From the NCBI GenBank assembly GCA_964650975.1, contig CAZYWA010000291.1:1-9724 (forward strand): 9,724 nt of DNA, written 5' to 3'. The notes below the pieces were generated by a model, which was not told the origin of the DNA, did no database searches, and worked only from the letters and a program-made list of their open reading frames with translations. Source of the stretch: CAZYWA01 sp964650975 [NCBI: uncultured bacterium]. Its GTDB lineage: Bacteria; JADJOY01. Shown piece after piece: positions 1-7,200 of this stretch; the stretch's first letter is position 1, and each line of letters opens with the position of its first letter. The position numbers and the translations under genes are program-made.

Positions 1-203
1 GTCGATGCGATGGCCGGCCGTGCCCCGGGGCGAGCGCCCGCCGCCGCGCCGCCAAGTGGGCACCAGCCCGGTCCAATCTTGGCCTCGCGCGCGAGGGACC
101 GCGCGCGCTCCACACGGGTCTCCGGGAGCAGCCCATGAACCAGGACACCACGCGCTCAGGCTCCACTTGACGCCCTCCACCCCCATCGGCACGCTTTCGC
201 GCC

Positions 204-1022
204 GTGATCGGCGATCTCTTGCAAGGGGTGAGCGCGCCGCTCCGGGGCTTCCGGTTCCTGACCGCGCACCCCGAGCTGCGCCGGCTGGCGCTGGTGCCGC
301 TGCTCGTCAACGCGCTGCTCTTCGCGGTGGCGATCGCGGTGTTCGTCGCCACGTTCGGCGCGATCCTCGCGGCGGCCACCGGCTTCCTCGCCGTCGGTGC
401 CGGCGTGGGACTGGTGCACGCGCTCCTGGTCGGGCTCGCGTGGCTCGCATCCGGCATCATCGCGGTGCTGATCCTGGCGCTTTTCGCCGCCGCGGTGTTC
501 TTCGGATTCACGCTGGTGGGCGGGCTGGTCGCGGCGCCCTTCAACGAGATCCTGTCGCAGCGCACCGAGATGCTGCGGATGACCGAGCTCGGCCTGGGCG
601 CGCCTCCCGGCACCACCCCGTTCACCGGGCTGGGATCGATCTGGCGGGACGCGAGCTATGCGTTCGGAGCCGAGCTCAAGCGCATCGGGTTCTATCTCGC
701 GGTCATGGCGGTGCTGGCGCTCCTCAACCTGCTGCCGGCGGCCGGCACCGTGCTCTTCACCGTGCTCGGCGGGCTCGCCTCCTGCTACTTCTTCGCGTGG
801 GACCACACCGATCTCTCGATGGGCCGCCGCCGCATGACGTTCGCACAGAAACGCCAGCTGCTCGCGGCGCACCGCTTCTCGGCATTCGGATTCGGAGCGA
901 TGGCGCTCGCGATCACCGCCGTGCCGCTCCTCAACCTGCTGATGCTCCCCGTGCAGGTGGTGGCCGGGACGCTGCTCTACCTGGAATGGACCGCCACCGA
1001 GGCCAAGCCACGGGCGAGCTGA
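204..1022 (+). CDS. EI24/CysZ-like multi-pass inner-membrane protein
   Basis: A 272-residue, strongly hydrophobic protein. Predicted membrane segments lie near residues 28-58, 70-110 (probably two passes), 160-200 and 225-260. The soluble segment after the second hydrophobic block carries APFNEILSQRTE (residues 111-122), which resembles the conserved loop of the EI24 family (bacterial members include the sulfate transporter CysZ). The N-terminus (a helix, then HPELRRLALVPLLVN at 22-36) also has the typical family layout, and the length is close to that of CysZ. The start is the GTG at 204: a TGA at 168-170 is in frame upstream and no other start lies between. No clear ribosome binding site is visible. 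Family members are integral membrane proteins. Sulfate transport is established only for true CysZ, and no cysteine-biosynthesis genes are nearby, so I do not assign a substrate. A GC hairpin follows 58 nt after the stop. Confidence 0.85.
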   Translation: MIGDLLQGVSAPLRGFRFLTAHPELRRLALVPLLVNALLFAVAIAVFVATFGAILAAATGFLAVGAGVGLVHALLVGLAWLASGIIAVLILALFAAAVFFGFTLVGGLVAAPFNEILSQRTEMLRMTELGLGAPPGTTPFTGLGSIWRDASYAFGAELKRIGFYLAVMAVLALLNLLPAAGTVLFTVLGGLASCYFFAWDHTDLSMGRRRMTFAQKRQLLAAHRFSAFGFGAMALAITAVPLLNLLMLPVQVVAGTLLYLEWTATEAKPRAS

Positions 1023-1080
1023 CGATTCGCCGCCACCCCGCATTCGAAATCGCCGGCTTCGGCGCGAGGCGCCGACTCGG

Positions 1081-1107
1081 GGGTGGGGCCCCGCCGGGGC
1101 CCCACCC
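1081..1107 (+). terminator. Perfect 12-bp GC hairpin, possible terminator or mRNA 3'-end stabiliser
   Basis: GGGTGGGGCCCC at 1081-1092 and its exact reverse complement at 1096-1107 are separated by a 3-nt loop (GCC). The stem is almost all G:C, lies between the EI24-like gene (stop at 1022) and the zinc-ribbon gene (start at 1128), and would be very stable. No run of T follows (the next bases are GACACAGTAG), so it is not a textbook intrinsic terminator. It may act as a U-tract-less terminator, a block to 3' exonucleases, or a structure in the leader of the downstream gene. The palindrome is certain; its role is not. Confidence 0.45.
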
Positions 1108-1127
1108 GACACAGTAGAATTCGGCGC

Positions 1128-1724
1128 ATGGACGCAGAGGCCGCGCCGGGGCTTCCTTGTCCACGCTGTGGCGCGACGCTAGTTCACGAGTCGGTGCCGA
1201 GTCACTACGGCAGCCGCATCGAGATCGAGCGCTGCGGCGTGTGCGGCGGTGTCTTCACCACCTGGGGCCGGATCCTGGCGCTCTCGCCCGAGGCGGTGGC
1301 CGAGTGGGACGAGCGCAATACTCGCGAGATCGCGGCAGGCAGCGACCTGGCGCTTCGCACCATCGCGTGCCCGATCTGCCATCTGGAGCTGGCGCCGGTC
1401 ACCGGCGCCGACCTGCCGACCAGCCTCAAGGTTCCCCACGACCTGCATCTCCACCTGTGCTCGCGGGGCGACGGCTTCTGGATCGAGCCCGAGGCGCTGC
1501 GTACCTTCAAGCTCGCGCAGTCGCAGAACCTCGAGGCCAAGCGCTCGGCCTACGCACAGGAGCTCGAGGCGCGCCGCAGCCGGACCCGTGCCACCGCCGC
1601 GGCGCTGGGATACTCTCAGCAGCCGTCGGTCAAGAGGGCCTATTCGAGCGCCATCGTGTTCCTGCTGTTCCTGATGCTCTCGGCCGTAGTTGGCACGCTT
1701 TTCCTGCGGTTTTACTCACGCTGA
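1128..1724 (+). CDS. Zinc-ribbon (zf-TFIIB-like) protein with C-terminal membrane anchor
   Basis: A 198-residue protein, probably starting at the ATG at 1128 because the first zinc knuckle follows directly; an upstream in-frame start at 1083 would place the coding region inside the hairpin. Two CxxC pairs, C11/C14 and C36/C39 (CGVCGGVF), form a zinc ribbon of the kind found in the zf-TFIIB family. A second, degenerate copy follows: C81/C84 (CPIC), then C111 in CSRGDGFW, where the expected fourth Cys is Gly114. Residues 145-170 are charged and probably helical. Residues ~174-194 are one hydrophobic helix, followed by a short basic tail, consistent with a C-terminal membrane anchor. The stop overlaps the start of the HNH gene by one base, suggesting translational coupling. 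The function is unknown. Zinc binding by the first ribbon is likely; a role in nucleic-acid or protein binding would be a guess. Confidence 0.75.
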   Translation: MDAEAAPGLPCPRCGATLVHESVPSHYGSRIEIERCGVCGGVFTTWGRILALSPEAVAEWDERNTREIAAGSDLALRTIACPICHLELAPVTGADLPTSLKVPHDLHLHLCSRGDGFWIEPEALRTFKLAQSQNLEAKRSAYAQELEARRSRTRATAAALGYSQQPSVKRAYSSAIVFLLFLMLSAVVGTLFLRFYSR

Positions 1725-2323
1725 TGTACGACCTCGCGGACTGGGACCTGGCACCCACCGCCGACCCCGACGACGAGGACGGCGGCGACGACGGACCTCC
1801 GCCGCGCACCCGGTTCGAGCCCGCGCTGCTGCTCAACACCTCGTACGAGCCGCTTCGCGTGGTGTCGTGGCGTCGCGCGGTGGTGCTCACGTTCGTCGAC
1901 AAGGTCGAGGTCATCGAGGTCTATCCGCGGCAGGTGCGCTCGGTGAGCGTGGCACTGCCGCTCCCCGCGGTGCTCCGGCTCAAGTCGCGGGCACCGCTGC
2001 GGGTGCGCGAGGTACCGTTCTCGCGCACCAACGTGTACGCGCGCGACGCCCTCACCTGCCAGTACTGCGGGGCGCGACTCCCGCCCCATCTCTTGAGCTA
2101 CGACCACGTGATGCCGCGCACCCGCGGCGGACGGACCGACTGGGCGAACGTGGTGACGTGCTGCATTCCCTGCAATCGCAGCAAGGGCGATCGCACGCCC
2201 GAGGAAGCGGGGATGCGGCTCGCGCACCGGCCGCACCGGCCGTCGCAGCTGTTCCTCGCGGGGCTGGGACGGGTGCGCATCCCGTCGCCCTGGCAGCCCT
2301 ACCTCTCGACCAACGCGCAGTAG
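1724..2323 (+). CDS. HNH endonuclease (McrA/COG1403-type)
   Basis: A 199-residue protein. The C-terminal half carries a complete HNH nuclease core with structural zinc: C112xxC115 (CQYCG), the catalytic D127-H128 (SYDHVMPRTRGG), N142 (DWANVV), C147xxC150 (CIPC), then N151 and K154 in the NRSKGDRTP ending. The middle (residues 35-95) contains LLNTSYEPLRVVSWRRAV, a signature I know from a widespread family of stand-alone bacterial HNH proteins. Residues 12-27 form an acidic, disordered-looking leader. The ATG at 1724 overlaps the TGA of the zinc-ribbon gene (TGATG), so translation is probably coupled. Metal-dependent DNA cleavage is expected from the intact residues. No methyltransferase or restriction partner lies nearby, and no intron or intein is disrupted, so the biological substrate is unknown. 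The nuclease call is firm; a defence role is not supported here. Confidence 0.9.
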   Translation: MYDLADWDLAPTADPDDEDGGDDGPPPRTRFEPALLLNTSYEPLRVVSWRRAVVLTFVDKVEVIEVYPRQVRSVSVALPLPAVLRLKSRAPLRVREVPFSRTNVYARDALTCQYCGARLPPHLLSYDHVMPRTRGGRTDWANVVTCCIPCNRSKGDRTPEEAGMRLAHRPHRPSQLFLAGLGRVRIPSPWQPYLSTNAQ

Positions 2324-2364
2324 CGGGACCCGCCGAAACTCCCGCGAATCTCCATGCTTTCGCG

Positions 2365-2393
2365 TTGAGGTACGGGAAAACGCGTGGTACCTT
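2365..2393 (+). promoter_or_regulatory. Candidate sigma70-type promoter for the histidine kinase/PilT cluster
   Basis: TTGAGG at 2365-2370 (4 of 6 matches to TTGACA) is followed by a 17-nt spacer and TACCTT at 2388-2393 (4 of 6 to TATAAT), with TGG immediately before the -10 box. Spacing is optimal and the stretch is AT-richer (GGGAAAA) than its surroundings. Transcription would begin near 2399-2401, only about 10-15 nt before the GTG/ATG start codons, giving an almost leaderless mRNA; this fits the lack of a Shine-Dalgarno sequence there. A 6-bp inverted repeat, CGCGAA (2343-2348) and TTCGCG (2359-2364), abuts the -35 box and could be an operator or a weak hairpin after the HNH gene. The assignment rests on consensus matching only. 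Confidence 0.45.
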
Positions 2394-2414
2394 GCGAGCC
2401 GCACGGACGTGCTC

Positions 2415-4136
2415 ATGCTCACGCTCCGCATCGTCGAGGGGAAGGAAGCGGGACGCGAAGTATCATTCCCGTCGCTCCCCATGGTGATGGGGCGTGACGC
2501 CACCTGCGACCTCGCCCTTCCCGACCGCTCGGTTTCGCGCCGCCACGCGCTGATCCTCGGCACCACCGAGGCGCCGTTCATCCGCGATCTGGGCAGCGCC
2601 AACGGCACCTACCTGAATCGCCAGCGGGTGGCGCGCGAAGCGCCGCTCGAGGCCGGCGACCGCATCCAGATCGGCACCACCATCCTCGAGGTGGGCGGCG
2701 CCACCGCGACCACCCGCCGCCCGCAAGTCGACCTGCGCGAGGACTTCGCCGAGCTCGCCACCAGCGTGGTGCAGGCGCGCGCCGACGCCGAGCGCACCAA
2801 CCTGAAGGACCTGGGCCTGGCGCAGCTCGAAGGTCCCACGGTCAAGGCCCGCCTCGACTCGATCTACCGCGTCACCAACCTGATCGCGCGCTCCAGCACC
2901 CAGTCGCTGCGCAGCCTCCTCGAAGGCATCCTCGACGTCGCGTTCGACGCGCTGCCCGCCGACCACGGCGCGATCCTGCTCATCAACCCCGCGAGCGGCG
3001 AGCTGGCTCCCGAGGTGGCGCGCACCCGGGGCGAGGCGGTTTCCGAGCCGGTCGCGATCTCGCGCAGCATCGTCTCGCGCTGCCTCGACGAGCGGGTCGC
3101 GATCCTGTCGATGGACGTGAAGACCGACAAGCGCTTCGGGCGCGAGTCGAGCGGCAGCCTGAAGCTCATGCGCTCCGCGATCTGCGTGCCGCTGTTGCGC
3201 GGCGATCGGGTGCTGGGAGTGCTGCACGTCGACACCCGCGATTCGGGCGCGCGGCTCGCGCAAGCGGACCTCGAGCTCTTGAACGGCATCGGCAACGAGG
3301 CGGCGCTCGCCATCGAGAACTCGCGGCTCGCCCAGGAAATGGTGGCTCGCGAGCGGCTCGCCGCGGTGGGACGCACGATGGCGGAGTTCTCGCACCACGT
3401 GAAGAACGTGCTGCAGGGGCTCGCGGTCTACGCGCCGCTCATCGACGACGCGCTCGCCGACGACCCCGGAGCGCAGGCCGATCTGCTCAACACCAGCTGG
3501 CTGCGGGTCAAGGGCTACCACGAGCGGCTCGAGCGCACGGTGCGCGACGTGCTGTCGTTCGCCGGCGAGCGCACGCCGGTGCTCACCAAGTCGAGCCCGG
3601 CGGACGTGATCGCCCGCGCGCGCGCGGCGCTCGAGGATCGCGCGGCGATGGCGCGAGTCGAGATCGTGAGCGGGCCAGGTGCCCCGCCGCCCTCGTGCCG
3701 GCTCGATCCGGAGTGGATCGTGAGCGCGCTCGTGAACCTGGGGCTCAACGCGATCGAGGCGATGGAGCCGCTGGGCGGGGGCACGCTGACGCTCGCCGCC
3801 GCCGCCGATCTCAACCAGGGTGTGCTGCGCTTCGAGGTCAAGGACACCGGGCCTGGCATCTCGCCACAAGCGCGGCAGCGGATCTTCGAGTGCTTCTTCA
3901 GCACCAAGGGCTTGAAGGGCACCGGGCTCGGACTGCCGATCGCCAAGCGCTTCGTGGAGGCGCACGGCGGCACGGTGGACGTCGACAGCACCGAGGGCGC
4001 CGGCACCTGCTTCAGCATCTCGCTGCCGCTCGATCTCGACACCGACGACGCCACGCGCGCCGGCCCTCCCGGCCACACCGAGCGGCACTCGATCAATCGC
4101 TCCGGCGGGACTCCTCCCGCGGTGGCGAGCCCCTGA
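2415..4136 (+). CDS. FHA-GAF sensor histidine kinase
   Basis: A cytoplasmic 573-residue protein kinase with no membrane segment. An N-terminal FHA domain (residues ~1-95) has the phosphothreonine-binding motifs GRD (26-28), SRRH (41-44) and GSANGTYLN (59-67). After a helical linker, a GAF domain covers ~150-305. The H-box region begins at MAEFSHHVKN with H327 as probable phosphoacceptor. The ATP-binding module shows the N-box (N441, N445), G1 DTGPGIS (477-483), F-box FFSTK and G2 GTGLGL (502-507), so it should be active. The start is either GTG 2409 or ATG 2415. I chose the ATG because its sequence flows directly into the first FHA strand; the two differ by two residues. No response regulator is encoded in the window. 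FHA domains bind phosphothreonine, and a Ser/Thr kinase gene lies three genes downstream, so kinase crosstalk is plausible. The GAF ligand is unknown. Confidence 0.93.
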   Translation: MLTLRIVEGKEAGREVSFPSLPMVMGRDATCDLALPDRSVSRRHALILGTTEAPFIRDLGSANGTYLNRQRVAREAPLEAGDRIQIGTTILEVGGATATTRRPQVDLREDFAELATSVVQARADAERTNLKDLGLAQLEGPTVKARLDSIYRVTNLIARSSTQSLRSLLEGILDVAFDALPADHGAILLINPASGELAPEVARTRGEAVSEPVAISRSIVSRCLDERVAILSMDVKTDKRFGRESSGSLKLMRSAICVPLLRGDRVLGVLHVDTRDSGARLAQADLELLNGIGNEAALAIENSRLAQEMVARERLAAVGRTMAEFSHHVKNVLQGLAVYAPLIDDALADDPGAQADLLNTSWLRVKGYHERLERTVRDVLSFAGERTPVLTKSSPADVIARARAALEDRAAMARVEIVSGPGAPPPSCRLDPEWIVSALVNLGLNAIEAMEPLGGGTLTLAAAADLNQGVLRFEVKDTGPGISPQARQRIFECFFSTKGLKGTGLGLPIAKRFVEAHGGTVDVDSTEGAGTCFSISLPLDLDTDDATRAGPPGHTERHSINRSGGTPPAVASP

Positions 4137-4228
4137 TTCGATCCGCGGCTCAGCCCCGAATGACTGGCCTCGACTCGGACCGCCGCCCTCGCGCGGGCGA
4201 CGACTCCTAGCCGTCCGCGCGGAACACC

Positions 4229-4232
4229 GGAG
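4229..4232 (+). promoter_or_regulatory. Ribosome binding site of the HEAT-PilT gene
   Basis: GGAG at 4229-4232 lies 5 nt before the ATG at 4238 and supports that start. It is one of the few clear Shine-Dalgarno sequences in the window. The 101-nt gap after the histidine kinase shows no convincing promoter and only a weak 5-bp hairpin (4184-4188 with 4195-4199). Confidence 0.6.
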
Positions 4233-4237
4233 ACCGC

Positions 4238-7200
4238 ATGCTGTTCGAAGGCAAAGCCAAGAGCCTGATCGACGAGCTACGGCGCGCGCCCTGGGCCACC
4301 GACGAGGAGCGGAAGGCGTTCGTCGAGCGCTTCGTGGCCGCCGGCGAGGTGCCGGTCAAGCCGCTGGTCGCGCTGCTTCGCGATCTGTCGCAGGAGACCA
4401 ACACTCGCGTCGCCGAGACCGCGCTCACCACCATCCAGGAGGTGCTGTCGTCGCTGGGGCGCGGCGAGCACATCGGTCCGCTGGTCGAGGTGCTGCGCGG
4501 CGCGCCGCCCCTCACCCGTCGCCACCTGGTGCAGACCCTCGCCGCGATGCCGGTGCGCGAGCAACCGGCACCGGTGATCGAGCTGTTGCGCGCCGAGAAG
4601 GAAGACCTGCGCCAGGCCGGCCTCTCGATCGTCACCGGCAAGGGCGGACGCACCGTCTACGAGCTGCTCGGAAAGGCGCTCTTCGAAGGCACCTGGGTGA
4701 GCCGCAAGGAAACCATCGAAGCGATCGTCAAGATCGGCGGCCACCACGCGATTCCGGTGCTCGGCCAGGTGCTGCGCGAGGGCGAGAAGCAAGACCAGCT
4801 GGTCGCTCTCAAGTACCTGACCGACATGACGATCATGCGCCCACGGCAGCGCGCCGCGGTGGACGCCCTGCGCGCGGCCTGCACGCTCGACGACCCCGAG
4901 CTCACCATGCGCATCGCCGGCGCGATGGGCGAGATCGCCGGGCCCGAGGACGCGCCGTTCCTCGTCGATCTGCTCAAGAAGGCCGATCGCCGCTTCCAGC
5001 AGCCGCTCATCCGTAGCCTCGGCCAGCTCAAGGCCCCCGAGGCCATCCCGGCGTTGATCCCGTTCCTGCGCTCGGGCTACGTCGGCGTGCGCATCGAAGC
5101 GCTCACGGCCCTCGGCAGCTTCGAGAACGAGGTCGTGCTCGAGCACCTGATCGAGCTGCTCCGCGAAGAAGAGCTCATGGTTCGCCAGAAGGCGATCGAG
5201 GTGCTCGGCAACCTGGGCCGCTCTCCCAACGTGCGCATCGGCCGGATGCTGGTGCTGATGATGCGCGACCGCGACGTCAACGTGCGGCGCAGCGTGGTCG
5301 AGGTGATCCGCGCCATCGGCGGCGACCACGAGAAGCAAGCGTGGTCGCGGCTGGTCGACTACCTGCGCGACGAGGACTGGTGGGTGCGCGAGAGCGTCAC
5401 CGACGTGCTCACCGAGATCGGCGGGCGCGAGATCCTCGAGCCGATCCTGGTGCTGCTCGCCGACAAGAACGAGATCGTGCGCCGCTACGCGCTCGAGGTG
5501 GTGGTGCGGATCGGCGACAAGTCGGTGGCGCCGGAGATCCTCAAGTGCACCCGCGATCCCGACTGGTGGGTGCGCGAGCGTGCGATCGAGTCGCTCGCGG
5601 CGCTGGGTGTGAAGGAAGCCGTGCCGGCGCTCCTGCAACTGCTGCGCGCCGAGGAGGATCTGCGCTGGGTGATCGTCAAGGCGCTCGGCCAGCTCGTCGA
5701 CCCCCGCGGCTTGCCGGCGCTCCTGGTGCTGCTCACCACCGGGTCGGCGGAGTTCCGGCTGGAGGTGCTGAGCGCCGTCGAGCGTTTCTCCGATCCGCAG
5801 ATCGCGCCCCGCGTCCAGCCGCTGCTCGCCGATCCCGACAAGCGGGTGCGGCATCGCGCGTTGCAGATCTTGCAGCGCCTGCAGGTGAAGCTCACCGAGG
5901 AGGAGAAGAGCCGGGTCGCGTATCGCGACCTGAGCTTCATCGACCGGCTGCTGCTCGAGACCCGCGAGCGCGGCGCCCACGACCTCTTCCTGCTCGCCGG
6001 GCGCCCGCCGCTGGTCAAGCACCACGGCGAGGTCAACCCGATGCGCGGCGACGATCTTTCGAACGAGCAGATCGAGCGCATTCTCGTCGACATCATGAAT
6101 CCGGCGCAGCACAAGATCTTCTTCGAGGACCTGAAGGACGTCGACTTCTCGTATTCGATCCGCGGCGAGGGCGGCCGCTTCCGCGTCAACGTGTATCGCC
6201 AGTTCACCGGGCTCGCGGCGGCGTTTCGCGTGGTGCCGAGCGAGACCCGCACGCTCGAGCAGCTGGGACTGCCGGCGATCGCCAAGCGCTTCTGCCAGAT
6301 GCGAAACGGCCTGGTGCTGGTCACCGGCCCCACCGCTTCCGGAAAGTCGACGACGCTCGCGGCGATGATCGACTACATCAACCGCAACCGCACCGAGCAC
6401 ATCATCACGGTCGAGGATCCGATCGAGTACGTGCACGCCAATCTCCGTTGCACCATCAACCAGCGCGAGGTGGGCGAGCACACCAAGGGCTTCGCCGAGG
6501 CGCTGCGCGGCGCGCTCCGCCAGGACCCGGACGTGATCCTGGTCGGCGAGATGCGCGACTACGAGACCATCTCCACCGCCATCACCGCCGCCGAGACCGG
6601 GCACCTGGTGTTCGGCACGCTGCACACGGTGAGCGCCGCGAAGACCGTCGACCGCATCATCGACGTGTTCCCGCCGGCCTATCAGGCGCAAGTGCGCACC
6701 ATGATCGCCGAGACGCTGCGCGGCGTGATGAGCCAGCACCTGGTGCCGCGCGCCGACGGCAAGGGTGTGGCGCTGGCGATCGAGGTGATGGTGTGCACCG
6801 ACGCGATCTCCAACGCGATCCGGAAGGAGAAGACCTTCCAGATCCCGTCGATGCTCGCGACCTCGGCGGAGCAAGGCAACCAGCTCATGGACAACGAGCT
6901 CTTGAGGCTGGTGAAGCAAGGCGCGATCACGCCCGAGGACGGCTACAACAAGGCCGAGAACAAGCGCGAGTTCGAGGCTTATCTACCGGCCTCCGCCGAG
7001 GTCGAGTCGGCGCGCGCGGCCGAGCGCGTGCTGGGTGCGTCGTCCGGCGCGGCAGCAGCTCCCGCGCGACCCGCGGCTGGCGCTCGGCCGCAAGCCGAGC
7101 GTCCGGCGGCGGCGCCAGCGCCTGCAAGGCCGCCGGCGGCTGGCGCGCCGCCCTCACCGACGCGTCCGCCGCTCGAAAAGCCCGCCGCGGCGGCGGCTCC

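Noticed and set aside
3-170. An open frame from the left edge to a TGA at 168-170, possibly the end of an upstream gene.
   Set aside because: It is short, has no recognisable motif, and other frames are also open here. Nothing distinguishes it from chance, and I see no other feature in 1-203.
167-195. TTGACG near 167-172 as a -35 box for the EI24-like gene.
   Set aside because: No acceptable -10 hexamer lies 16-18 nt downstream (CACGCT at best).
5-1117. A 370-codon plus-strand frame covering the EI24-like gene.
   Set aside because: The translation is Arg/Ala/Gly-rich low complexity in another frame, while the 204-1022 frame encodes a coherent membrane protein.
1724-2323. The HNH protein as part of a restriction, CRISPR or homing element.
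   Set aside because: No methyltransferase, Cas gene, repeat array, intein or split host gene is present in the window.
4184-4199. A CGCCC/GGGCG hairpin between the histidine kinase and HEAT-PilT genes.
   Set aside because: The stem is only 5 bp with a 6-nt loop and no T tract; such pairings arise by chance in this base composition.
4277-6919. An 880-codon antisense open frame, and similar long minus-strand frames (2463-4088, 6927-8270, 8180-9661).
   Set aside because: They mirror real plus-strand genes. Translations are rich in Arg/His/Gln/Asp/Leu with no recognisable domain, as expected for antisense frames in high-GC DNA.
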